A stretch of DNA of 64,000 nt from Staphylococcus sp. NAM3COL9. Lineage in GTDB: Bacteria > Bacillota > Bacilli > Staphylococcales > Staphylococcaceae. Of this stretch, positions 8,998-16,871 are shown piece after piece. A model generated the notes under the pieces. That model did not search any database and had not been told where the DNA came from. It was given only the letters and a program-made list of their open reading frames with translations. The DNA is taken from assembly GCF_001431205.1 (NCBI RefSeq), contig NZ_LGPC01000014.1, positions 259,674 to 323,673 on the forward strand, written 5' to 3'. Every line of letters starts with the position of its first letter. Position 1 is the first letter of the stretch. Made by a program: the position numbers and the translations under genes.

Positions 8998-9706
8998 AAT
9001 TCCTGTTTTAGAAATTTTCGGTCCAACAATTCAAGGTGAAGGCCGTGTGATTGGACGAAAAACGATGTTTGTTCGCACAGCTGGTTGCGATTATCGTTGT
9101 AGTTGGTGTGATTCAAGCTTCACTTGGGACGGTAGTGCTAAAGAAGATATACGTATGATGACCGCTGAAGAAATATACGACTCACTATATGAAATTGCTG
9201 GTGAATCATTTAATCACGTAACAATTTCTGGAGGTAACCCTGCTCTGATTAAAGGCGTTCAGGATTTAGTCGATCTTTTTGAAACTAAAAATATTTATAG
9301 CGCATTAGAAACACAGGGGAGTAAATTCCAACCCTGGATGACACAAATCGATGACTTAACTATTAGTCCGAAACCTCCAAGTTCAAAAATGAAACCTAAT
9401 CTACCAATTTTAGATGAAGTTATTGAAAATTGTATAACTACTTCTTTAAATTTAAAAGTTGTAGTATTTGATGACCAAGATTACGAATTTGCTAAAATGA
9501 TACACCACAGATACCCTACCATTCCTTTTTATTTACAAGTAGGTAATCCTTACCTAGATGGCGATCACGTCGAATCACATACTGAAAAGTTGTTATCATT
9601 ATATGAAACACTCGTCGATCGTGTTATGACAAGCAGTGATATGAATAATGTTTATGTCTTACCACAGTTACACACATTACTATGGAGTAATAAAAAAGGT
9701 GTTTAA
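8990..9706 (+). CDS. queE: 7-carboxy-7-deazaguanine synthase QueE (radical SAM)
   Basis: I start at ATG 8990 (MSKIPVLEIFGPTIQGEG) because AAAGGAGTC precedes it and the family begins with this GPTIQGEG segment; the frame extends further upstream but that part is queD sequence. The product is 238 residues. GCDYRCSWCDSSF gives the CX3CX2C cluster motif of QueE, and VTISGGNPAL is the glycine-rich SAM-binding strand. It rearranges 6-carboxytetrahydropterin to 7-carboxy-7-deazaguanine. Last gene of the que operon; queF, needed for preQ1, is not in this window. Confidence 0.95.
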   Translation: MSKIPVLEIFGPTIQGEGRVIGRKTMFVRTAGCDYRCSWCDSSFTWDGSAKEDIRMMTAEEIYDSLYEIAGESFNHVTISGGNPALIKGVQDLVDLFETKNIYSALETQGSKFQPWMTQIDDLTISPKPPSSKMKPNLPILDEVIENCITTSLNLKVVVFDDQDYEFAKMIHHRYPTIPFYLQVGNPYLDGDHVESHTEKLLSLYETLVDRVMTSSDMNNVYVLPQLHTLLWSNKKGV

Positions 9707-9943
9707 ATTGAGTATTTCTTGCGATACGTTGTATAATGCTTCTTATCCATATAACGTGTCACTATTTTTAGTGACTTTAATGCGTTAGGATAATTATCAC
9801 TGCTAATAGATAAAAGGGAAAATATTTATTTCTATTTGACCTAATATTCTTATGTAAATTCAAATAATTAATTGTTATTAAATGATTAACGTAATATTAA
9901 TTGGTATAATGTTGCAGTGAAGTATCTAGGTTAGGAGAGCAAC

Positions 9944-10537
9944 ATGCTAATAAATATAATTATAAATATAGCTGCGGTATTAATTATTCTTGGAATTGAT
10001 CTATATCGTCAGAATTTCAAACAACTTAAGTTTAGCTCTATACTCATTGCTTTATCTATAAATGGTCTCATCAATTTATTTCTCGTCGGTGAATACGACT
10101 ACATCTCATTTTATACAAGTGCACAACTTATCATTTGGACCATATTGCAATTGTATATAAATAGAAAAGTAACTGTATACATGATAGCAGACCAAAAATT
10201 CATTGCGGTTGTTCTTACTATTATAATGAGCACATCATTAATCCTTACTTATAGTACAAGTCACGATTCATTTTATATGTCTATTCCTTATTTAGCCCCA
10301 GCTATTTTTATCATAGGCGCTATCATGCTTTTTTATAGCACATTTCAACCAAAGGAAAAAGAACAACTTAAATTTATGAATCGTATTCGACGCCCTATCT
10401 TTGTGGGTCAAATATTAATTATTACATCGTCGCTAGTGATGACGCTTTTAACACCTTATTGGTATGCTTTTGTAATTATTCATTTATTATTTATATCATT
10501 CTTATTATGGCAGAATATATTTTCTTCACATAAATGA
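9944..10537 (+). CDS. Conserved multi-pass membrane protein, function unknown
   Basis: 197 residues with about six hydrophobic segments separated by short loops; charged stretches lie at NRKVTVYMIADQK and STFQPKEKEQLKFMNRIRR. No catalytic motif is visible and I recognise no named family. A similar protein occupies the corresponding place beside the que genes in S. aureus, as I recall, so it is probably a conserved staphylococcal membrane protein. TAGGAGAGCAAC is a good ribosome site before ATG 9944. It is followed after 64 bases by the GlsB-like gene, which has its own ribosome site. Confidence 0.75.
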   Translation: MLINIIINIAAVLIILGIDLYRQNFKQLKFSSILIALSINGLINLFLVGEYDYISFYTSAQLIIWTILQLYINRKVTVYMIADQKFIAVVLTIIMSTSLILTYSTSHDSFYMSIPYLAPAIFIIGAIMLFYSTFQPKEKEQLKFMNRIRRPIFVGQILIITSSLVMTLLTPYWYAFVIIHLLFISFLLWQNIFSSHK

Positions 10538-10561
10538 TTAACCTTTTATATTTCGTGGTAT
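10536..10561 (+). promoter_or_regulatory. Candidate SigB-type promoter for the GlsB-like gene
   Basis: GATTAA, 14 bases, then TGGTAT: one mismatch each from the GTTTAA-N13/15-GGGTAT pattern of SigB promoters. It lies 40 bases before the start of a stress-type membrane protein. Weak match, judged by eye. Confidence 0.3.
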
Positions 10562-10601
10562 AGAATAGAAGTCGCATGAATAATAAAGGAGGCAAATCAA
10601 T

Positions 10602-10853
10602 ATGGGCTTTATACTTATGTTAATAGTCGGTGGTTTAATCGGTTGGATAGCTGGTGCTATCGTAGGTAAAGATATACCAGGTGGTATTTTAGGTAATATT
10701 ATCGCTGGTATTATAGGTTCAGCGCTAGGCTCTTGGTTACTGGGTGATTGGGGTTGGCACTTGGGTGGCATCGCGATATTCCCAGCACTTATCGGGACAA
10801 TTATTCTAGTAGCAATTGTTTCATTTATTTTCGGTAAATTACGTAAAAAATAA
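10602..10853 (+). CDS. GlsB/YeaQ/YmgE family stress-response membrane protein
   Basis: 83 residues, glycine-rich, with three hydrophobic helices. GLIGWIAGAIVGKDIPGGILGNIIAGIIGSALG is the family pattern (given here in full only as the overlapping pieces GWIAGAIVG and NIIAGIIGSALG). Members are small general-stress or transglycosylase-associated membrane proteins of unclear biochemistry. GGAGGCAAATCAAT precedes ATG. In S. aureus the sae locus follows this gene; here csbB follows on the other strand. Confidence 0.88.
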   Translation: MGFILMLIVGGLIGWIAGAIVGKDIPGGILGNIIAGIIGSALGSWLLGDWGWHLGGIAIFPALIGTIILVAIVSFIFGKLRKK

Positions 10854-10892
10854 ATGCAAAAAGTAAAATTACTAATCTAAAAAATTAAGAAA

Positions 10893-10930
10893 TAAACCAA
10901 ATGCCTTTATAGCATTTGGTTTATTTTTTA
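10893..10930 (+). terminator. Intrinsic terminator after the GlsB-like gene
   Basis: AAACCAAATGC pairs with GCATTTGGTTT around CTTTATA and is followed by ATTTTTT. The same hairpin and loop recurs at 43626-43658. Confidence 0.9.
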
Positions 10931-10943
10931 TAGATATTAATGC

Positions 10944-11048
10944 CCTTGAGTCAATCTTTGTTCATTAATTTCATTAATTAGTGGCATTGATTTGGATTGA
11001 CTCCTGACAGGTGAATAAAGTACTAGCCGAAGACTAAAGGCTGAGGTA
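10944..11048 (+). repeat. Intergenic repeat unit with inverted ends, downstream of csbB
   Basis: GAGTCAATC at about 10948 and GGATTGACTC at about 10993 form an inverted pair. The unit continues with AGTACTAGCCGAAGACTA (11019-11036), which recurs as AGTATGAGCGAAGACTA at 12609 on the other side of csbB. No ORF. It looks like a copy of a dispersed staphylococcal intergenic repeat. Confidence 0.5.
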
Positions 11049-11055
11049 GTAGTCG

Positions 11056-11103
11056 CAAAACATGCCAACAAAGTCTCTGACTTTGTTGGCATGTTTTGTG
11101 TCA
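11056..11103. terminator. Strong hairpin terminator between convergent glsB-like gene and csbB
   Basis: AAAACATGCCAACAAAGTC and its exact reverse complement flank a three-base loop, a stem of 19 pairs ending in TTTT on both strands, so it can stop transcription from either side. Confidence 0.88.
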
Positions 11104-11116
11104 TTTTTTATAATTA

Positions 11117-12181
11117 TCATCTACTTTTAACAAGTTTTTTCTCTTCTTCGTTTTCTTTTTTCTTACTTTCATCATTTTGATTATCTTGTTTGAAACGCTC
11201 ATTCATATCTTCTTCAAAGCTACGTTCTACTCTTTGACTCGAGCAATTTAAGTTTGATGCCTGCACGATATATTTTGGGCGTTGTTTGACCTCATAATAA
11301 ATGCGTCCAACATATTCTCCAACAATTCCAATTGAAATCATTTGTATACCACCTAGTAGTAATATCGCAGCAATAGTTGAGAAATAACCTGGTGTTTCAA
11401 TGCCATTAAACATAATCCCTGCAAGGCTATAACCGATATACAACAGACTGACAAAGAACACAATAAAACCAAGGTAAATCATTGCACGTAAAGGTTTGTT
11501 ATTAAAGGATATCAACCCATCAATTCCATAATTTAATAATTTACCGAATGACCATTTAGATTCTCCATCTTCTCTTTCTACGTTTTCATAAGTAAACACT
11601 TTGGTGTTATATCCAATCCATTCATATAGTCCTTTTGAAAATCGATTATATTCATCTAGTTCAGTCAATGAATGCACTGCACGTTGACTCAACAATCTGA
11701 AATCGCCGACACCATCTTGTAATTTAATATCTTCTACAAAATGATTAATCATTTTGTAATACAATTTCGTCATATATTTTCTAGTTGGTTTTTCGTTCTT
11801 TCTATCACGCTGCGCAACAACTTGATCATAGCCGTCCATATAACCTGCAATCATTTGGGGTATTAATTCTGGAGGGTGTTGCAGATCAGCATCTATCATA
11901 ATTGCTGCGTCACAATCTTTACTATTTTGGAAACCTGCAATCATCGCAGACTCTTTTCCAAAATTACGACTAAACGAAATAAATTTCACATGATCGTCCT
12001 TAGTCGCCACATCTTGAATAAATTTTATTGTTTGATCTTTACTACCATCATCTACAAATAGTAAATCGTAGTCATATTGATGATATTGACTATCTTTTGA
12101 TAATATTTCAGTCAAACGTTGATAAGTCTTTAATACTACTTCACCTTCATTATAACAGGGTACTATAACTCTTATTTGCAT
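11117..12181 (-). CDS. csbB: CsbB-type family 2 glycosyltransferase (membrane anchored)
   Basis: The start is set at ATG 12181 (MQIRVIVPCYNEGE) because AAGGTG sits six bases upstream; an ATG five codons earlier has no ribosome site. About 354 residues: a GT-A domain with VPCYNEGE, LLFVDDGSKDQT, DADLQHPPELI and a QDGVGDFRLLSQ segment, then two membrane helices (about residues 225-250 and 258-285) and a charged tail. CsbB-type enzymes load a sugar, GlcNAc in staphylococci, onto undecaprenyl phosphate; GtcA flips it for lipoteichoic acid glycosylation. gtcA is not in this window. In S. aureus csbB is next to saeS; here no sae genes are present. Confidence 0.85.
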   Translation of the reverse strand: MQIRVIVPCYNEGEVVLKTYQRLTEILSKDSQYHQYDYDLLFVDDGSKDQTIKFIQDVATKDDHVKFISFSRNFGKESAMIAGFQNSKDCDAAIMIDADLQHPPELIPQMIAGYMDGYDQVVAQRDRKNEKPTRKYMTKLYYKMINHFVEDIKLQDGVGDFRLLSQRAVHSLTELDEYNRFSKGLYEWIGYNTKVFTYENVEREDGESKWSFGKLLNYGIDGLISFNNKPLRAMIYLGFIVFFVSLLYIGYSLAGIMFNGIETPGYFSTIAAILLLGGIQMISIGIVGEYVGRIYYEVKQRPKYIVQASNLNCSSQRVERSFEEDMNERFKQDNQNDESKKKENEEEKKLVKSR

Positions 12182-12275
12182 ATTAAACACCTTCATTTCA
12201 ATTACTTCAATTTCACTTTATCAATTTTTATCACTATAATGCTATACTAACCAATTAGATTTACACAATCTTTAT

Positions 12276-12301
12276 ATAGCCTTAATATTCATTGCTCAAA
12301 C
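12276..12301 (-). promoter_or_regulatory. Candidate SigB-type promoter of csbB
   Basis: On the minus strand GTTTGA, a 14-base spacer and GGCTAT stand about 95 bases before the csbB start, one mismatch in each box from the SigB consensus. Bacillus csbB is a known SigB target, which gives some support. Judged by eye only. Confidence 0.35.
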
Positions 12302-12685
12302 TTAACTCAGGCAATTTATTTTTTTAAAATATATAATTATTTAAGTTAGGTACACCTAGAAAAAGAGCAAAATGATTTAAGCGTTACAAAATAAGAAAAC
12401 ACTTTGAAATTTAAATGTGGTTACTAATGTTGTTTAACATTAAAATTATTAAAAGTTATAATTTGTAATTTGTAATTTTAGTCTATCAACTATTTGATGA
12501 ATTTGGAAACAAAACCCTTTATTATCGCTACTATAACGATTTAAAATCCTTTTATCTGTTACATATATAAATGCATCGTTTTTTTAAAGTATTAACACCT
12601 AGGGAATTAGTATGAGCGAAGACTATAAGCTCAAGCCATGTTATAAAAAATCAGATAAGCATGCACTTTTAAAAAACTTAAATTA
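12302..12685. other. Intergenic region between aldo/keto reductase and csbB
   Basis: No gene seen. It contains AGTATGAGCGAAGACTA with AAGCTCAAG (12609-12635), a degenerate second copy of the repeat at 11019-11046, and otherwise AT-rich sequence. Confidence 0.5.
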
Positions 12686-12731
12686 AAAGCATCAAGCCAC
12701 TAGAAAAAACTAATAACATTGATGCTTTCTT
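12686..12731 (-). terminator. Intrinsic terminator of the aldo/keto reductase gene
   Basis: On the minus strand AAAGCATCAA pairs with TTGATGCTTT and TTAATTTAAG follows. Confidence 0.7.
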
Positions 12732-12771
12732 TTGAGTTTGAAATATTTTTTCTGGGTTATTTTATCAATTC

Positions 12772-13611
12772 TTATTTCAAAGTACCTACACGTACTTTAT
12801 CTGGATCATTTCCTTGACGGTCATCACAATTCAAACGATCTATCTCAGCAATATCTGTCAATTCTAAATTAAAATCGAAAATATCATAATTTTCTTTAAT
12901 GCGTTCTGGTGTTCTTGATTTTGGAATAATCAAGCGATCATGTGACAAATGCCAACGTAATACAATTTGGGCTGGTGTTTTACCATAACGATTTGCCATA
13001 TTTGTAATCAATTCATGTTCTAATAACCCTTTATTTCTCATCAATGGCATCCATGCTGTCACAGCGATATCATGCTTATCACAAAAAGTTTGTAGTTCAT
13101 GTTGATTGAAGTATGGATGCACTTCTATTTGATTCACAGCAGGTACGATGTCAGTTTGCGACATTAATGTTTCTAAATGGTGTGCATTAAAGTTACAAAC
13201 ACCTATTGCTCGAACTTTGCCTTCTTCATATAATTTTTCCATCGCTTTATAAGTTTCAACAAATAAACCATCGGCTTCACATGGCCAATGTATTAAAAAT
13301 AAATCTAAATAACTTGTTCCTATGTTTTCTATCGATTTTGTGAAAAATTCGATTGTATTGTCATAACCTTGGTAATCATTCCAAATTTTTGATGTAAGAA
13401 ATAAATCTTCGCGTGGTATTTCAGATTGTTTTAATGCATTACCTAATGCTATTTCATTTTTATAAAAATAAGCAGTATCAAATGCACGGTAACCCGCTTC
13501 TAAAGCAGCTGTTACTGCAAGTTCCATTTCTTCATCTGTAATTTTATATACGCCAAGACCCACTCTCGGCATTGGATAACCATTATTTAAATAATACATG
13601 TCTTCTAACAT
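12772..13611 (-). CDS. Aldo/keto reductase (YtbE/YvgN type)
   Basis: 279 residues, the normal length for a small NADPH-dependent aldo/keto reductase. The catalytic set is visible: Asp and Tyr in FDTAYFYKNE, Lys in FLTSKIW and His in LFLIHWPCE. The NADPH-site motif IPKSRTPERIKEN lies near the C-terminus. Substrate is unknown; relatives reduce methylglyoxal and other aldehydes in the cytoplasm. AAGGGGGATTAAATC precedes the ATG at 13611. It is monocistronic, with its own terminator. Confidence 0.9.
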   Translation of the reverse strand: MLEDMYYLNNGYPMPRVGLGVYKITDEEMELAVTAALEAGYRAFDTAYFYKNEIALGNALKQSEIPREDLFLTSKIWNDYQGYDNTIEFFTKSIENIGTSYLDLFLIHWPCEADGLFVETYKAMEKLYEEGKVRAIGVCNFNAHHLETLMSQTDIVPAVNQIEVHPYFNQHELQTFCDKHDIAVTAWMPLMRNKGLLEHELITNMANRYGKTPAQIVLRWHLSHDRLIIPKSRTPERIKENYDIFDFNLELTDIAEIDRLNCDDRQGNDPDKVRVGTLK

Positions 13612-13779
13612 GATTTAATCCCCCTTCAACTAAGTTGAAATTATTTTAAAACTATATCGTTATACTTTGATCATTATAGCAATATGTAATACATGTATCA
13701 CGCATATTTATTTCAATATTAACACCACCACTATTATGTTCGTATAATGACAGTGATGTTAGATGATTCATGTAAAGAA

Positions 13780-13828
13780 ACACAAAAAAGCTATCGACAA
13801 AATCAGAGACTTTATCGATAGCTTTATA
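13780..13828 (-). terminator. Intrinsic terminator of the CNNM/MpfA-type gene
   Basis: On the minus strand AAAGCTATCGA pairs with TCGATAGCTTT, followed by TTTGTG. It begins 15 bases after the stop codon. Confidence 0.85.
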
Positions 13829-13841
13829 TATATAACAATGC

Positions 13842-15191
13842 TTAATCATTATCTTCATCGTCTTCATTATTATCAGGTGTTGGACGTGTTGCATTGTATT
13901 CAACTTCTAATAAAACAGTAATGATTTGATGGTTATCAACTTCTGATATAATCCAACGATCATATTCAGTATCAACATAATCGTTTTGTTGTAAGTTTGT
14001 ATTATGTGCTTGCAACCAACCACCGATTGTATCAATGTCTTCAGAATCAGCAAATTCAATGCCAAGCTCATCATTTAAATCGTCTATTAATACACGACCA
14101 CTGATTTGATATCTGCTGTCGGTAACTTTTACAACATCGTTTACTTCATCGTCATCAAATTCATCACGAATTTCACCAACGATTTCTTCTAAGATATCTT
14201 CCATCGTCAAGATACCTGCTGTACCACCATATTCATCAATAATCAAACTGATATGAACATGTTCACGTTGCATACGCACTAACGCATCGCTTATACGTGT
14301 CGTTTCAGAAATCATTGGTAAATCATGAACATAATTACCTACTTTAATAGGTTTGCCTGAAGCATATTCTGTTAAAAACTCTTTTACATTAAGAAACCCT
14401 TTCACATGGTCTTTGTCCCCATCTTCTGTAATCGGGTAACGTGTGAATTGATGTTCTTTAATTGTGTCTAACAGTTCGTTAACATTAAACGGTTCGTTCA
14501 ATGTAGCCATTTGTGTACGTGGCACCATGATATCTTTTGCTTGTCTCTCATCAAATGAAAAGATATTTTGCATATAAGCTAATTCCGTTTGGTTTATTTC
14601 TCCACCGTTATAGCTATTGTTTATTATAATTTTTATTTCTTCTTCTGACATTGCATCGTTATTCGCATCTGGATCTACACCGAACATACGTATAATCATT
14701 CTTGCAGAACCATTCATCAACCATATCAACGGTTTCATAATAGCTCCGAAATAATACAATGGTCTAGAGTATATTAATGCCATTTTCTCTGTATGTTGAA
14801 TAGCCAAAGTTTTTGGAGCCAATTCGCCAAGTACTACATGTAAATATGTCACAATAATAAATGCAACAATAAATGAAACTGTCGTCGTTAACGCTTCAGG
14901 TAAATTAATTGCTTCAAATAGTGGATGCAGTAATTTACTAAATGTCGGTTCACCTAACCAACCTAATCCTAAAGATGTCACCGTAATACCTAGTTGACAT
15001 GCTGATAAATAGTAGTCCAAGTTTTTAATCATTTTTTTTACTATACGTGCACTACTATTACCTTCTGCAACAAGTTGTTCAATTCTTGTCGCTCGGACTT
15101 TCACTAATGCAAATTCCGATCCTACGAATACCGTTGTTAATGCTATTAAAAAAGCAAATATTACTAAATTTATTATGGTCACAGTTTCCAA
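13842..15191 (-). CDS. mpfA: CNNM/CorC-type magnesium exporter with CBS domains (MpfA type)
   Basis: 449 residues: a DUF21/CNNM membrane domain (residues 1-180, four helices, with VGSEFALVKVRATR and SLGLGWLGEPTF), two CBS domains (about 205-335, with IMVPRTQMATL and LIIDEYGGTAGILTMEDILEEIVG) and a CorC_HlyC domain ending in an acidic tail. In S. aureus the protein at this place beside nagA, MpfA, is needed for tolerance to high magnesium. The start is TTG 15191: an in-frame TAA stands immediately upstream and the next Met is residue 53. The best Shine-Dalgarno (GGAGGTGA) is 25 bases away, separated by a six-pair hairpin, and a 24-codon upstream ORF ends inside that hairpin. Confidence 0.85.
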   Translation of the reverse strand: METVTIINLVIFAFLIALTTVFVGSEFALVKVRATRIEQLVAEGNSSARIVKKMIKNLDYYLSACQLGITVTSLGLGWLGEPTFSKLLHPLFEAINLPEALTTTVSFIVAFIIVTYLHVVLGELAPKTLAIQHTEKMALIYSRPLYYFGAIMKPLIWLMNGSARMIIRMFGVDPDANNDAMSEEEIKIIINNSYNGGEINQTELAYMQNIFSFDERQAKDIMVPRTQMATLNEPFNVNELLDTIKEHQFTRYPITEDGDKDHVKGFLNVKEFLTEYASGKPIKVGNYVHDLPMISETTRISDALVRMQREHVHISLIIDEYGGTAGILTMEDILEEIVGEIRDEFDDDEVNDVVKVTDSRYQISGRVLIDDLNDELGIEFADSEDIDTIGGWLQAHNTNLQQNDYVDTEYDRWIISEVDNHQIITVLLEVEYNATRPTPDNNEDDEDND

Positions 15192-15196
15192 TTAGT

Positions 15197-15221
15197 TCCC
15201 TATTTCTAGGGATTCACCTCC
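15197..15221 (-). promoter_or_regulatory. Shine-Dalgarno plus GNRA hairpin before the TTG start of mpfA
   Basis: Reading the minus strand: GGAGGTGA (15221-15214), then TCCCTA-GAAA-TAGGGA (15212-15197), then ACTAA and TTG. The hairpin has six pairs and a GAAA tetraloop. Looping it out shortens the SD-to-start distance to roughly nine bases, the optimum. The right arm TAGGGA could alternatively act as a weak SD that the hairpin hides. Confidence 0.6.
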
Positions 15222-15280
15222 AAATATCGTGTCACATTAGATGACCGTACATAAGATTTATTGCTATGTTGCATTTTCAT
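15206..15280 (-). CDS. Possible 24-codon leader peptide upstream of mpfA
   Basis: ATG at 15280 opens a frame MKMQHSNKSYV...YLEVNP that ends at TAG 15208-15206, inside the left arm of the hairpin before mpfA. It covers the mpfA Shine-Dalgarno (codons TTG GAG GTG). Its own ribosome site is weak (GGAAGG, 14 bases upstream). Directly before it, GGGAGGTGTCACAA precedes a four-codon frame ATG GGA AGG ATT TAG (15303-15289) with good spacing. Either could couple to or attenuate mpfA translation. Coding is unproven. Confidence 0.35.
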   Translation of the reverse strand: MKMQHSNKSYVRSSNVTRYLEVNP

Positions 15281-15494
15281 GTTATATACTAAATCCTTCC
15301 CATTTGTGACACCTCCCGAAAAATACGCATTTCTTCTATTTTATCACAATGTTAAGTCATCATGTAATTTGTACGAATGAAATTTCATTTCTCTAACTTA
15401 ACATTTAAACGCAAATTTTAAGTCTCGTCAACTTTTTGATTCAATTTACACTTTACATAACACGTTTTAAAATGAATTGAAGTCAAGTTTGTTA

Positions 15495-16652
15495 TTACGA
15501 AAATTTGTGTATTTCGCCTGCTTTTACAGTAGTTTGCACTGTAATTTCATTATCTACAATAACGATATCTGCGTCTTTTCCGACCTTCAAACTTCCTTTT
15601 TTTTCGTCGATATTTAATGCAATTGCTTGATTTAAACTTGTTACACGCCATAAATTATCTAGTGAATCACCCGTGTATTGTATTAGATTTTTCAGTCCTT
15701 CATTCATTTTCAGTATACTACCTGCCAGTGCACCAGATGCTAATCGAGCTTCAGAACCTTTTACTATAACGTTTTGGCCACCTAAATCATATTCACCATC
15801 TGGCATACCCTTCGCTCTCATTGCATCAGTAATTAAGAAAAAGCGTGTGTTTCCCTTTTGTTTATAAGCAATTTGAATCGCTGTAGGATGTGAATGAATA
15901 CCATCCACGATAAGTTCAGTACTTAAGCTATCATTTGTCCATGCTGCACCAAAAACACCCGGTTCTCTATGCTCGAATGGTGTTCCAGCATTATATAAAT
16001 GCGTCACATGTTTAGCGCCATGTGCTACCGCTTCATTTGTCTCATCAAAAGTTGCAACCGTATGACCAATAGAGAAACGTATTTGCTCATGTAACGCTTC
16101 TAATGTTTCGTGAGCACCTTCAACCTCAGGTGCAAATGTAATTACTTTAATTTGGTTGTCCGCTATTTTTTGAAATTGTTGTACTTTCTCTATAGATGGT
16201 CTTTGCACATAAGCTGGGTTTTGCGCTCCTACTTTATGTTCAGAAATAAATGGTCCTTCCAAATGTATGCCTACGATGTCAGCTGCTTTTAGAACGTCTT
16301 GTTGTTTCTGATATTCAATGATGTTTTCTAATGCTTTTGTAATATTCTCATCAGACTGTGTCATTGTTGTAGCTAAGAAACTTGTCGTTCCTTCAGATAA
16401 TAGTGATTCTGCTAAATGTTTCAATCCATCATATGATGCATCCATTGCATCCTCTCCATAGCCACCATGCATATGAATATCTATAAACCCTGGCAAAACA
16501 TGCTGACCTTGAACATCATAAGTTACTAACGCACCTTCATAATCCCCATTGCCTATGTCAGTAATTTTATCATCCTTAACAATAATATATCCTCGTTCTA
16601 TGATTTCTTCTTCAGTATAAATTCTCCCATTTTCAATCACATATTGAGCCAT
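15495..16652 (-). CDS. nagA: N-acetylglucosamine-6-phosphate deacetylase NagA
   Basis: 385 residues, amidohydrolase fold. Metal and catalytic motifs are visible: PGFIDIHMHGGYGEDAMD, GIHLEGPF, SIGHTVATFDE, HVTHLYNAGTPF and the catalytic Asp in FLITDAMRAKGMPDG. The enzyme removes acetate from GlcNAc-6-phosphate, feeding amino-sugar recycling toward glucosamine-6-phosphate. GAAAAGAAGGTAGAGAAA precedes the ATG. It is monocistronic; nagB is not adjacent, which is usual for staphylococci. Confidence 0.95.
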   Translation of the reverse strand: MAQYVIENGRIYTEEEIIERGYIIVKDDKITDIGNGDYEGALVTYDVQGQHVLPGFIDIHMHGGYGEDAMDASYDGLKHLAESLLSEGTTSFLATTMTQSDENITKALENIIEYQKQQDVLKAADIVGIHLEGPFISEHKVGAQNPAYVQRPSIEKVQQFQKIADNQIKVITFAPEVEGAHETLEALHEQIRFSIGHTVATFDETNEAVAHGAKHVTHLYNAGTPFEHREPGVFGAAWTNDSLSTELIVDGIHSHPTAIQIAYKQKGNTRFFLITDAMRAKGMPDGEYDLGGQNVIVKGSEARLASGALAGSILKMNEGLKNLIQYTGDSLDNLWRVTSLNQAIALNIDEKKGSLKVGKDADIVIVDNEITVQTTVKAGEIHKFS

Positions 16653-16776
16653 TTTCTCTACCTTCTTTTCTTTGTTTTACGCTATGTGTCTATTTCAGCA
16701 CTTCGTTTTTATTTTACCAAACTTAAGAACTTTATTATATTCAAAAGTTTTTGAATTTCACTATCACATATAAATA

Positions 16777-16826
16777 AAAAACCAGCAGAAATACTCATTA
16801 ACTTGTGAGCTTCTACTGGTTTTTAT
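16777..16826 (-). terminator. Intrinsic terminator of the fruRKA operon
   Basis: On the minus strand AAACCAGTAGAA pairs with TTCTGCTGGTTT and TTTATTTA follows, about 50 bases after the fruA stop. Confidence 0.8.
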
Positions 16827-16871
16827 AAGTTCATTCATTTTATAAAGCTTTATGTTTTAGTTAGCCATAAC

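Noticed and set aside
10538..10771. Proline/isoleucine-rich antisense frame over the GlsB-like gene
   Set aside because: Composition is the mirror of a glycine-rich gene; the sense frame has the ribosome site and family match.
13652..13903. 83-codon minus-strand frame between the aldo/keto reductase gene and mpfA
   Set aside because: It runs through the mpfA terminator and the end of mpfA in another frame, and has no ribosome site.
15192..15330. M-box (magnesium riboswitch) upstream of mpfA
   Set aside because: I searched for the conserved M-box blocks and did not see them; the leader is also too short.
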